Below, in pieces: positions 45,301 to 51,929 of a stretch of 64,000 bases of DNA (the first letter of the stretch is position 1; every line of letters starts with the position of its first letter). The position numbers and the translations under genes were made by a program. Under the pieces are notes generated by a model, which made no database searches, was not told the origin of the DNA, and saw nothing but the letters and a program-made list of their open reading frames with translations. Source of the DNA: Poindextera sp041691315 (GTDB taxonomy: Bacteria > Pseudomonadota > Alphaproteobacteria > Caulobacterales > Caulobacteraceae); contig JBEPUW010000010.1 of assembly GCA_041691315.1 (NCBI GenBank), forward strand, positions 1-64,000. The letters are read 5' to 3'.

Positions 45301-47180
45301 TCGACTGGGGACGCTTCGCTCCAAAGCGATCCTTGCGCTTCTTCATAGGCGATAAAGGCACCCTGCGCCGACAATCCGGCGGCGACGTAGGTGGGGAGAT
45401 CGGCGCGTCCGGCCTGGCGAATACGCGAGACGCCGTTCAGGAGACGCATCAATCCGACGTCGCCAGCGCGCGACCGATGCCTGACCCAGCCATACCAAAC
45501 CTTGACGATAATGGGCGTCGCAGATCCCACATCCCGGGCACGCCAGACGTGTTTCGTCCCGCTTCGCAGCGTGTCGATCGACTGCCAACGCGACGTCGGC
45601 ATCACATCCGTTTCGTGGCCGTCCAACAAACTGTTGTCGATCCGCGCGTCGTCTCGCGCATCGAGCAGGCGGCCGAACTCGTCGGCGGCGTCGCGGCCGT
45701 TCTGGAAGAGCGGCACACCTTCGAGTCCCAACGCGCGTCCGAACCACGGCCGAAGTCCCTGCAGCGGTTGCGGCAGACCCGCGATCCCCGCATTGTGATC
45801 GGCTGCGGTGCTTCCCTGCAGGACCTGCAACATCATTCGGGCACTGGCGTGAACGTCCAGCTGTCGCGCGGACAAAACCCCGGCTGGCGCCGCGTAGTAG
45901 CGAAGCTCGTCCAACCACGGGGCAACGGATCCTTCGTTCGGAATCTGGGAGGCCATGAAGCCGGTCAGCGCCTGCTGGGTCGGCCCGCCGATCCAGACGT
46001 TCCGCACGCCAAGGTCCCGGTGGGCGACGCCTTGGTCGTGGAGCTCTCCCACGGCGTTTACGAGCGTTGCAGCCGTCAGCGTCCGATCCTCGAGCGACAG
46101 TTGAGCATCGCTGCGCTCAAGGAAGCGATCAAGGGTCGTCCACCCGGCGGTGAGACGCCGCACCTCAGCATGCTGTGTAAGCACCTCGTCGTTTTCGTCC
46201 GGCAGCGGCATCAGCACCCCGGCCGGAATGAGGGTGGATTTCTGATCTTCCAAGTGCGCGATCGCGCGACTTTCGCGCTCAGCGACTTTGCGGCGATGGT
46301 CCGCGTTGTTCAGCCCAGGCGACAGCTGGTCGAACTGCCAAACTCGAATGAGGCCCTTGTTGCGATCGTCCCGTGCGCGTTCACCTCTATGTTCCCGCCA
46401 CAGTCCCCTCGGGTGAACGACGACGTCTTCTTCCACGACCCGGTAGCCGGACCAAAGGCGCTCGAGAGGTTTGAAATGCTTCGCGCTACGGGTGATACGC
46501 TCGAATTCGGTCTCGAATGTGTAGGGCTTCGGTGACACCAAAAGGGTCTTGGCGAGACCGCGGCTGACACCACCGGCCTCACCAAGGCCAGACGCTTCAG
46601 CGAGTGTGAGAACCATCGCCTGTTGAGCGGGCTGAAGATTTAGGCGCGTGGCCGTACCCGTCAGCACGACCCGAGAGTCGACAGTATATTTCGCCGACCA
46701 GCCGTGGATCATGCTGGAAAGAAGGCCAGCGACCTTGCGCGCCTTCATGTTCACCTGGTCGACGGCGGAGCGGCCTCGGGAGCGACCGTTCACGAACCAG
46801 ACGTCCCCGTCGGCGGTGAGCTCGCCGTGCCAGTCTTTCAGCTCCAGAAGCAAGACGCGGTCGTCCATGACGACCATTGCATCAATTTCGACCGACGTGG
46901 TGACGCCCCGCGGCCAACACTCGAACGAGGCGTAGAGAAGCCAATGCTCGGGGAACGACTTGGCCAGCTCCGAGATACCGAGCGCTTCTCGCGCGTGGAT
47001 TCCGGCGCTGTTAAGATATCGAACTCGGCAGCCCACCCCGTCCCCTTGTTTCACCACGGTGAAGCCTAACCGGGGTTTCGCCGTCCGCCAACCGTTCTTG
47101 TTTACCGCTTGCAATGCCAAGTGGTCAGACCATCGCCGGAAACGGCGGGGTGCCCAGCAGCGTGCTCGGTTCAGCGCCAT
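42324..47180 (-). CDS. NERD nuclease - double kinase-like - UPF1-like helicase fusion
   Basis: A 1618-residue fusion. Residues 60-170 are a NERD nuclease domain (EIDAMVV with Asp100, LLELKDW with Glu113 and Lys115). Two protein kinase-like domains follow, with catalytic loops HRDLGVRN (387-394) and HGDIAGRN (653-660). The last 550 residues are an SF1 UPF1-type helicase with GPPGTGKT (1060-1067), IIDEAARC, and VDSYQGKE and NVALSRAKERL motifs. NERD plus double kinase recalls PglW of BREX type 2, but a helicase in the same chain is different. The start is uncertain: 47180, or a GTG near 47057 just after GGTTAGG, which still keeps the NERD domain. A defence role is inferred from architecture and neighbours. 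Confidence 0.82.
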   Translation of the reverse strand: MALNRARCWAPRRFRRWSDHLALQAVNKNGWRTAKPRLGFTVVKQGDGVGCRVRYLNSAGIHAREALGISELAKSFPEHWLLYASFECWPRGVTTSVEIDAMVVMDDRVLLLELKDWHGELTADGDVWFVNGRSRGRSAVDQVNMKARKVAGLLSSMIHGWSAKYTVDSRVVLTGTATRLNLQPAQQAMVLTLAEASGLGEAGGVSRGLAKTLLVSPKPYTFETEFERITRSAKHFKPLERLWSGYRVVEEDVVVHPRGLWREHRGERARDDRNKGLIRVWQFDQLSPGLNNADHRRKVAERESRAIAHLEDQKSTLIPAGVLMPLPDENDEVLTQHAEVRRLTAGWTTLDRFLERSDAQLSLEDRTLTAATLVNAVGELHDQGVAHRDLGVRNVWIGGPTQQALTGFMASQIPNEGSVAPWLDELRYYAAPAGVLSARQLDVHASARMMLQVLQGSTAADHNAGIAGLPQPLQGLRPWFGRALGLEGVPLFQNGRDAADEFGRLLDARDDARIDNSLLDGHETDVMPTSRWQSIDTLRSGTKHVWRARDVGSATPIIVKVWYGWVRHRSRAGDVGLMRLLNGVSRIRQAGRADLPTYVAAGLSAQGAFIAYEEAQGSLWSEASPVETVRDAVAAGMALVRAVEALHVMGLDHGDIAGRNIVHRGDAHELTLVDLFDFSEVGDGRIADGDVRPENAEALTAQELDRFAVVRLVRDRIGQPADPLAGPLLAALDLELARDRIELLAPIQKALEAYADQTDPGRRPTITVATSDGGTGPLQTEDTPFFARGQVLKNGNTEFRLFGLQHELIIEVGALGVGIPQVVTPTFKSLSRASQQGVPININVVRDPAAAGGAEILVTLLQAQIPVTPLAEPTDGEAAKPTTEAPLDVERYWRRIIELEDERQPRVTITGELVRIGDVATYSYERGGVDFDFDPDEQVEVRWPNGGRIGELELGGLDGRSIAVRHRTNRSLTAGDQVILVERRARSSFDRRSRAVERVLADKALIADLMDYFVPENAAPTVDYEIEVTDQDLEPYGLNPGQKAAFRQVARYGPVGLQQGPPGTGKTLFIAAFVHWLITRRGVRNILIASQSHEAVNNAIEALVDFYKKQGGARPSLLRIGSKGITDKIRPYHSRSLRERYQVRFETAMKNRVGGIASALGIPRALAEDGVDLDRELGVTGRRIAALNAADANKGDPPSADERRRNARALEAMSATFREAAVRRLGESAASEPTAKVVDMAFQSLLDRHPAASPSDLRSLRRIIELATDWSASLTSPHRNFEEFLAKTRTVVAATCVGVGQTKIRIDAQNFDWVIIDEAARCTSGELAIPVQVGQRVLLVGDHLQLKPMIDQPVLDALAAEMDGVSEAALLRSDFERAFTSSYGIANGTTLTEQYRMAPPICDLVSRVFYQPSKVTLVTSKDRKPDTAFDELPAPLDVAAVWVETDGVMDHAERKFEPNPMTLWNPAEVAATMRLLELLSEQGGLMSSLAKGEEAEPIGVICMYSGQKLMMDQAFADRAWDARFRSMVRIETVDSYQGKENSIIILSLVRSNPKLRRGHVASDNRCNVALSRAKERLFVLGPKAMWGACDPTDPMRKVYDWFATGPKGLRTISATELE

Positions 47181-47409
47181 CGGCTCCTGCTGGTCAGCCC
47201 CCGGGACGCGTTTTCCGCTTTAGGACTTCGTCCAGCGTACCGAACCGCTCGCCATCGGGCGCGACAGCTTGAACGTCTTAAGGGACCGCCATCCGCGGCA
47301 GGATGAAGGTGGCCCCACCGGGGCTGGAGGCGCGCGGTATGCTTTCCGACGTGATCCCAACTTCCGCTGTCGCATCGTTGCCGCGAAGACGAGGATTTTT
47401 ACCAAAAAA
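47181..47409. other. Intergenic stretch between helicase fusion and integrase
   Basis: About 230 bases with no gene I can support. Short frames exist on both strands but have no ribosome site and odd composition. The right end leads into the hairpin before the recombinase. Confidence 0.4.
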
Positions 47410-47441
47410 TAACACGCGAGAAGGCTTCTTATCGCGTGTTA
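47410..47441. repeat. Inverted repeat before the tyrosine recombinase gene
   Basis: TAACACGCGA (47410-47419) and TCGCGTGTTA (47432-47441) are a perfect 10-bp inverted repeat with a 12-base spacer that itself contains AGAAG-G-CTTCT. It ends 18 bases before the recombinase ATG. It could be an operator for the recombinase gene or a recombination core site. Confidence 0.7.
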
Positions 47442-47459
47442 TGTCGCCCCGGAGCCCTG

Positions 47460-48425
47460 ATGGACGCCCCCCAAACCAAACCGCCAACCGCCCGCGCCGC
47501 CATGGCGATGGCCAAGGCCCAGGCCTACCAGGACGCCGCCGATGCGCCGGCCACGCTGCGCGCCTACGCTTCGGACCTAAAGAACTTCGAGGCCTGGTGC
47601 GCGCGTCACGGCATGACGGCCCTGCCGGCGACGCCGCAGGTGGTCGGCGCCTACCTAGCGGCGGCCGGCGAAGGCTACGCCATGCAAACCCTGCGCCGGC
47701 GCGTGGCAGCGATCGCCAGGGCCTCCGGCGTCACAGGCAATCCGCTGGATACTAAACATCCGGCGATCCGCGAGACCCTGCGCGGGATCGGCCGCACCCA
47801 CGGTAGTCGCGGTCGTCGGTCGGCGGCGCTGACGACGGCGGAGCTCAAAAAGCTGAGCCAAGTCTGCGAGCCTGGTCTGGCCGGGGACCGAGACCGGTCC
47901 TTGCTACTTGTCGGTTTCGCTGGCGCCCTCAGGCGGTCCGAGTTGGTGGCGCTGGATGTGGAGCGGCTGACCTGGTCAGACGACGGCGTGAAGTTGCTGC
48001 TGGAGAAGTCCAAGACCGATAAGGAGGGCGAAGGCGCTGAGATCATGATCGTGTTCGGCCGCTTCGAGGTCACCTGCCCAGTCCGGGCGCTGAGACGCTG
48101 GCTGGACGCTGCTTCGATCGCGTCCGGACCCTTATTCCGGAAGGTCAACAAGGCTGGCCGCATCGAGGGACGCCGGCTGAGTGAAGACGCCGTGCGTCAG
48201 ATCCTTCTGCGCCGGGCGGCGCAGGCCGGCGTAAAGGGCTCCCTCGCCGAACCCGTCAGCCCTCATGGACTGCGGGCGGGCTTCGTCACCACGGCCTATC
48301 GGAATGGCGTGTCGGATGAGGAGATCATGGGTCACACCCGCCATCGCAGTCTGACGACCATGCGTAGCTACGTGAGACGAGCGAAGCTCAGCGGCACGGC
48401 ACCCGCTGGAAAGCTCGGCCTCTAG
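47460..48425 (+). CDS. Tyrosine recombinase / integrase
   Basis: A 321-residue site-specific recombinase. The N-terminal SAM-like core-binding domain (TLRAYASDLKNFEAWCARHG) is followed by the catalytic domain with Arg in FAGALRRSELVAL, His-x-x-Arg in SPHGLRAGF, and HTRHRSLTTMRSYVRR carrying the second His and the tyrosine nucleophile. All catalytic residues are present. The ATG at 47460 has GGAG 6 bases upstream; a longer frame starts at 47436 inside a hairpin and is less likely. It lies in the middle of the cargo, not at an end, so it may belong to a smaller element nested in it or be part of a recombination cassette. Confidence 0.9.
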   Translation: MDAPQTKPPTARAAMAMAKAQAYQDAADAPATLRAYASDLKNFEAWCARHGMTALPATPQVVGAYLAAAGEGYAMQTLRRRVAAIARASGVTGNPLDTKHPAIRETLRGIGRTHGSRGRRSAALTTAELKKLSQVCEPGLAGDRDRSLLLVGFAGALRRSELVALDVERLTWSDDGVKLLLEKSKTDKEGEGAEIMIVFGRFEVTCPVRALRRWLDAASIASGPLFRKVNKAGRIEGRRLSEDAVRQILLRRAAQAGVKGSLAEPVSPHGLRAGFVTTAYRNGVSDEEIMGHTRHRSLTTMRSYVRRAKLSGTAPAGKLGL

Positions 48426-48450
48426 TAAGCATTATCTGAAATAGTGCTTA
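48426..48450. repeat. Imperfect inverted repeat directly after the integrase stop
   Basis: TAAGCATTAT (from 48426) and ATAGTGCTTA (to 48450) pair with one mismatch around a 5-base centre. It begins at the base after the recombinase stop codon. It may be a terminator without a T tract or an accessory recombinase site. Confidence 0.5.
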
Positions 48451-48534
48451 TTGTTCAAAGGGTTATAAGTTCCAACATAGCATCTTCTGCGCTCGAAATC
48501 CACACCCCGGCTGCTGCCCGGTAGCGTGCGGGAT

Positions 48535-48563
48535 TTGACTCTGCTTCGCGAGTAATATATTTC
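48535..48563 (+). promoter_or_regulatory. Probable sigma-70 promoter of the ArsR-desaturase operon
   Basis: TTGACT (48535-48540), a 17-base spacer and TATTTC (48558-48563) lie 28 bases before the GTG of the ArsR gene. The AT-rich stretch between them and the start codon is a likely operator for the ArsR-type repressor. Confidence 0.6.
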
Positions 48564-48590
48564 GCTATTTAGTTAATTAGGATACCGATT

Positions 48591-48911
48591 GTGGATAAGG
48601 TTTTTGAAGCGTTGGCGTCGACGCCGCGCCGAAAGATTCTGGCCTATCTGTCCGAGCTGGACCTGACCGCAGGCGAGATCGCCGCCCGATTCGAGATGAG
48701 CAAGCCCGCGATCAGCAAACACCTGCAGATCCTGGAGAATGCGGGGCTGGTTCGGAGCGAAAAGCGTGGTCAGTTCGTCCACTATTCCCTTGTCCGCGAT
48801 CACCTTGCGAACACCTTGAATGGGTTCGTCCAGAATGTCTGCCCGGTCTCTATGCCGCTCAAGAAAGAGAGCGCGCGCCTGAAAGACGCGCGAAAGCCGA
48901 CAACCGAATAG
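48591..48911 (+). CDS. ArsR-family winged-helix repressor
   Basis: A 106-residue ArsR/SmtB-type regulator starting at GTG 48591. It has the family core: VFEALASTPRRKILAYLSE, then LTAGEIAARFEMSKPAISKH as the recognition helix and LVRSEKRGQFVHYSL as the wing. No cysteine metal-binding motif is in the recognition helix, so it is more like the SdpR/metal-independent subgroup. It is followed by a desaturase gene 9 bases after its stop and probably represses its own operon through the AT-rich sequence upstream. Confidence 0.88.
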   Translation: MDKVFEALASTPRRKILAYLSELDLTAGEIAARFEMSKPAISKHLQILENAGLVRSEKRGQFVHYSLVRDHLANTLNGFVQNVCPVSMPLKKESARLKDARKPTTE

Positions 48912-48920
48912 GGGGACGCC

Positions 48921-49874
48921 GTGCAACTCGTGGTGGGTTCAGATCGCATCGATGCGCACGACAGCGTCAACCCTGTCGGGGGGGAAGTGCGCTGGGCGCC
49001 GTCGAAATCCCTGTGGATCGGCAGCATGACCTTAGCGGCCGTAGTCTTGGGGCCAATGTTTTTCTCCTGGAGCGCACTTGCTCTATTCCTCGGAGCTAGC
49101 GCCATAACTCTGTGCTTTGGCCATTCGGTCGGCATGCACCGGCGGCTGATCCATCGAAGCTTCGAGTGTCCGAAATGGCTTGAGCACCTCTGCGTCTATC
49201 TCGGCACCCTGGTCGGCATGGCGGGTCCGATGGGCATGATGCGCACGCACGACTTTCGCGACTGGGCGCAACGCCAGAACTCATGCCACGACTATTTCTG
49301 CCACCGAAAGGGCTTTTGGCATGACGCGTGGTGGCAGCTGCACTGTGAACTGGCGCTGACTGATCCGCCGGCGTTCAGCCCCGAACCCGAGGTTCGTGAC
49401 GACCGCTTCTATGCCTTCATCGAGCGCACCTGGATGTGGCAGCAATTGCCATGGGCGCTGATCTTCTTCGCCGTCGGTGGTCCGAGGTGGGTAATCTGGG
49501 GCGTCTGTGTGCGGGTCGCGGTTTGCGTCACCGGCCATTGGCTGGTCGGCCATTTCGCCCACCGTCAGGGGGGGCAAACCTGGATCGTCGAGGGTGCGGC
49601 GGCACAGGGCTACAATGTGAAAGTCGCCGGCCTGATCAGCATGGGCGAGAGCTGGCATAACAATCATCACGCCTTCCCAGGCTCGGCGAAATTGGGGCTT
49701 AACCCCGGCGAGATCGACCTGGGCTGGTGGCTGATCAAATCGTTTGAGGCGGCGGGGCTGGCGTCGGAGATCAGAACGCCCGATTCGATGCCATTTCGCG
49801 CCGCTCTGAGAGCCTTGCCGCAGCCGGAATCCCAACCAGCCGTAGGCCGAGAGCGGCCTCTCTCGGTCGGATAG
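48921..49874 (+). CDS. Acyl-CoA/fatty acid desaturase (membrane, delta-9 type)
   Basis: A 317-residue integral membrane di-iron desaturase. The three histidine boxes are visible: HRRLIH at about residue 70, a variant second box near 115 in THDFRDWAQRQ, and HNNHHAFP at about 243-250. Hydrophobic segments before and between the boxes anchor it in the inner membrane. The second box differs from the usual HRxHH, which may change the substrate. The GTG start at 48921 follows AGGGGGA. It probably adjusts membrane lipid unsaturation under control of the ArsR regulator just upstream. Confidence 0.85.
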   Translation: MQLVVGSDRIDAHDSVNPVGGEVRWAPSKSLWIGSMTLAAVVLGPMFFSWSALALFLGASAITLCFGHSVGMHRRLIHRSFECPKWLEHLCVYLGTLVGMAGPMGMMRTHDFRDWAQRQNSCHDYFCHRKGFWHDAWWQLHCELALTDPPAFSPEPEVRDDRFYAFIERTWMWQQLPWALIFFAVGGPRWVIWGVCVRVAVCVTGHWLVGHFAHRQGGQTWIVEGAAAQGYNVKVAGLISMGESWHNNHHAFPGSAKLGLNPGEIDLGWWLIKSFEAAGLASEIRTPDSMPFRAALRALPQPESQPAVGRERPLSVG

Positions 49875-49879
49875 GCACC

Positions 49880-51319
49880 ATGAAATTCCCTCTGGCGTTC
49901 GAAGGACAGATCCGCCCTCTCCCCTACGCATTGGTGTCCTCGGCCGTGTTCTTTTCGCAGCACCTGGCCGTCGCCACGTTGTTCGCTGCCCTGCATCAGG
50001 ACCTGGATGTCAGATGGCGATTTTGGCTGCTCCCGCTACGCTCGGTCGCCGACCTGCATAGTGCGCCCGCGGTGACGTTGGCTCTTGCCTTCGCCTTTGC
50101 GTTGCTGGTGGCCTGGGCGCTCTCCGTCCTTGCGTTTCGCCGGTCGATGAGCGCCGGCGCGAGTGTTTGGACGGCGGCGGCCGTGATCGCGCCGATCATC
50201 CAGATTTTGGTGATCGCCGGGCTGTCAGTAATGCCGTCCCGGCCAGCGCCAGCGCCCACGCCCAGTGGCGTTGTGGGCGGCAAACGACCGATGGACTGGC
50301 GAACTGCGATCCAAGGCATGCTGGCCGGTGCAGGTTTGACGGTCTTCACCGTCGCGGTCGGCGCGCTCATCTTTGGCGCCTACGGCTACGGAATGTTTGT
50401 TGTCGGTCCGTTTCTTATCGGCGCGACGACCGCCTTCCTTGCCAACCGCAAGGGGGACATCGGCGGGACAAACAACGCTGGCCTTGTTCTCTGCGCCACG
50501 GCTCTCGGCGGGATTGCGCTCGTCGCGGTCGCGTTGGAAGGCATCATCTGCATTGTCCTCGCGGCGCCGCTGGCCGCCGCAGTCGCGCTCCCGGGGGGTG
50601 CGCTCGGGCGTTCGATGGCGCTGGCGGGCCAGCGTCGCGCCCAAAATTCGCTGATGAGCGTAGCGTTGCTGCCGATGGTCTTTTTTTCTGAGCAGGCGTT
50701 CCCGCCGTCGAGAACGGTCGACATCAGCCAGTCCATTGATGTCGCCGCGCCAGCGGACGCCGTGTGGCAGTCCTTAATCCGGATGGACTCGATCGGCCCC
50801 GCGCCCGCGCTGCCGTTCCGGCTCGGCGTTGCCTATCCCGTGAGCGCTCAGATCATAGGTGAAGGCGTCGGAGCAAAGCGAATTGGTGTCTTTTCCACCG
50901 GGGACGCCGTGGAGCAGGTGACGGTATGGGAACCGGGTCGAAAGCTCTCATTCGTTGTGCTGAGCGACCCACCAGCAATGCGCGAACTCAGCCCCTACAA
51001 ACACGTCAATGCCCCGCATGTGGTCGGCTATTTCCACACGATCACCACGAGCTTCGTCCTCCTGCCGCTCCAGGACGGACGCACGCGCGTCATTCTGCGC
51101 AGCACGCACGAATTGAAGCTTGATCCCGTCCTCTACTGGCTCCCTCTGACCCGCTGGGTTGTTACCATGGACGACGCAAGGGTGCTCGCCTATGTTCGGC
51201 GACGATCGGAAGCTCATCCCTTTCAGTCGGTGTCGTCCGGCCAACCTTCGTTGCATCACGCAACGAAGGTGTATATTCACGCCCCGACGGCGGTGGCGCA
51301 GGAAGCGGTTCCTTCGTAA
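49880..51319 (+). CDS. Membrane protein with C-terminal SRPBCC (START-like) domain
   Basis: A 479-residue protein. The first 280 residues contain about six hydrophobic segments (for example VTLALAFAFALLVAWALSVL and LTVFTVAVGALIFGAYGYGM). From residue 283 a SRPBCC lipid/ligand-binding fold follows (TVDISQSIDVAAPADAVWQS, then LPLQDGRTRVILRSTHEL). It begins 5 bases after the desaturase stop, so it is third in the ArsR operon and may handle a lipid or quinone in the membrane. The last 25 codons (51245-51319) run through a palindrome and into the first Y RNA-like sequence, so the original stop was probably earlier or the gene was fused to this sequence by recombination. Confidence 0.78.
   Translation: MKFPLAFEGQIRPLPYALVSSAVFFSQHLAVATLFAALHQDLDVRWRFWLLPLRSVADLHSAPAVTLALAFAFALLVAWALSVLAFRRSMSAGASVWTAAAVIAPIIQILVIAGLSVMPSRPAPAPTPSGVVGGKRPMDWRTAIQGMLAGAGLTVFTVAVGALIFGAYGYGMFVVGPFLIGATTAFLANRKGDIGGTNNAGLVLCATALGGIALVAVALEGIICIVLAAPLAAAVALPGGALGRSMALAGQRRAQNSLMSVALLPMVFFSEQAFPPSRTVDISQSIDVAAPADAVWQSLIRMDSIGPAPALPFRLGVAYPVSAQIIGEGVGAKRIGVFSTGDAVEQVTVWEPGRKLSFVVLSDPPAMRELSPYKHVNAPHVVGYFHTITTSFVLLPLQDGRTRVILRSTHELKLDPVLYWLPLTRWVVTMDDARVLAYVRRRSEAHPFQSVSSGQPSLHHATKVYIHAPTAVAQEAVPS
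51244..51279 (+). promoter_or_regulatory. Palindromic operator-promoter A, before Y RNA 1
   Basis: An 11-bp perfect inverted repeat (ACCTTCGTTGC, ATCAC, then its complement; 51244-51270) contains the core GTTGCATCACGCAAC. TTGCAT at 51251-51256 can act as -35, with TATTCA 17 bases on (51274-51279) or TATATT 15 bases on. The RNA stem starts at 51285, where transcription should begin. Two more copies of the core lie at 51436 and 51933. Confidence 0.7.
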
Positions 51320-51433
51320 GCCAAGTGTCGCGGGTTCGACTCCCGCCGAGGCCGCAAGGGCTCGTAGCTCAGTTGGGTAGAGCATTGGAAATACTGCTTC
51401 CGAACATTCCCCGCCGTCGCCCGGGCGACTTTT
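51285..51433 (+). ncRNA. Y RNA-like RNA 1, with permuted tRNA mimic
   Basis: The ends pair as CGACGGCGG (51285-51293) with CCGCCGTCG (51411-51419), leaving 5' TGGCG and 3' TTCC next to the stem. A second helix GGAAGC/GCTTCC (51301-51306 with 51396-51401) leads to a tRNA-like core in permuted order: T arm GCGGGTTCGACTCCCGC, acceptor strand CGAGGCC, loop GCAA, acceptor strand GGGCTCG (6 of 7 pairs), then D arm GCTCAGTTGGGTAGAGC. This is the layout of bacterial YrlA-type Y RNAs, partners of Ro60, whose gene follows. The 3' end has a terminator hairpin and a T run. Confidence 0.8.
51416..51433 (+). terminator. Terminator of Y RNA 1
   Basis: The palindrome GTCGCCCGGGCGAC (51416-51429) is followed by TTTT. 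It overlaps the 3' strand of the outer Y RNA stem by 4 bases and lies just before operator-promoter B. Confidence 0.65.
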
Positions 51434-51465
51434 CTGTTGCATGGCGCAACAGGCGACGCTATACG
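51434..51465 (+). promoter_or_regulatory. Palindromic operator-promoter B, before Y RNA 2
   Basis: CTGTTGC-ATGGC-GCAACAG (51434-51452) carries the same GTTGCATnnnGCAAC core. TTGCAT (51437-51442), 17 bases and TATACG (51460-51465) form a good sigma-70-like promoter, with transcription expected from about 51472. Confidence 0.72.
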
Positions 51466-51471
51466 CCGCAT

Positions 51472-51650
51472 CCCGTCGCTTCGGTGGCGGGTTTCGATGG
51501 TGGCGTAGGAAGCGGGTTCATCGTTTGTCGGGGGTTCGAATCCCCTCAGGCGGCGCAATCCGCGTGTAGCTCAGTCTGGTAGAGCAACGGTCGTTTCCGG
51601 TGGCTTCGGCTGGCCGGCGCGGCTTCCGCTTTCGCCTGTTCCCCATCGAA
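51472..51650 (+). ncRNA. Y RNA-like RNA 2, with permuted tRNA mimic
   Basis: The transcript probably opens with a hairpin CCCGTCGC-TTCG-GTGGCGGG (51472-51491). The Y RNA stem is TTCGATGG (51493-51500) with CCATCGAA (51643-51650), again flanked by TGGCG and TTCC. Inside, GGAAGCG pairs with CGTTTCC, and the tRNA-like core follows as T arm GGGGGTTCGAATCCCCT, acceptor CAGGCGG, a loop containing GCAA, acceptor CCGCGTG (6 of 7 pairs) and D arm GCTCAGTCTGGTAGAGC. A standard tRNA reading fails because the 3' half comes first. Confidence 0.78.
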
Positions 51651-51657
51651 TTCTAAG

Positions 51658-51765
51658 TCTCCGGTGGCGTAGCATTACGGTTTCTTCGGGTGACGGCAGG
51701 CGGGCGAAAGCTGCGCACCGTGTCCTTGTCGAGAGGACGTGCCGAGATGCGTTTTTCCCCGGGGA
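51658..51765 (+). ncRNA. Y RNA-like RNA 3, without tRNA mimic
   Basis: TCTCCGG (51658-51664) pairs with CCGGGGA (51759-51765) with one G-U, and TGGCG and TTCC again flank the stem. GCAT (51672-51675) can pair with ATGC (51747-51750). The interior holds a GTCC/GGAC hairpin and a GAAA-capped GC stem but no T or D arm. No separate promoter was found, so it may be processed from the RNA 2 transcript. Confidence 0.6.
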
Positions 51766-51781
51766 TCACTTTGCTTAAGTC

Positions 51782-51919
51782 GTCGGCGGTGGCGACAGGT
51801 ATCGGGTTCTTCGTCACCCCTGAAAGGGCGGCCGGAGCGCAAGCTCAACTGGGTCTGGACGCTGACACGTCCGGCGGAAGCGCCCTCCCGATCCGCTCAT
51901 TCCCCGCCGACAATTTTTT
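51782..51919 (+). ncRNA. Y RNA-like RNA 4, branched effector domain
   Basis: GTCGGCGG (51782-51789) pairs with CCGCCGAC (51904-51911), with TGGCG after the 5' strand and CATTCC before the 3' strand, nearly identical to RNA 1 at both ends. Further helices: ATCGGG/CCCGAT, AGGGCG/CGCCCT, GCCGGA/TCCGGC and GAGC-GCAA-GCTC, and GGACG/CGTCC. A run of six T follows (51914-51919). The tRNA arms are missing but the GCAA-capped stem remains. Confidence 0.68.
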
Positions 51920-51929
51920 CCCCACTCGC

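Noticed and set aside
44844..46535. A 563-codon plus-strand frame opposite the NERD-kinase-helicase gene
   Set aside because: Composition is that of an antisense frame and the opposite strand has motifs at every expected place.
47303..47755. Plus-strand frame over the integrase upstream region
   Set aside because: It runs out of frame through the integrase gene and across the hairpin, with no recognisable protein content.
51352..51388. Ordinary tRNA gene starting at GCTCGTAGCTCAG
   Set aside because: The D arm is good, but no T arm follows at the right distance. The matching T arm and acceptor strand lie before it and are closed by GCAA, so it is part of a Y RNA-like structure, not a tRNA.
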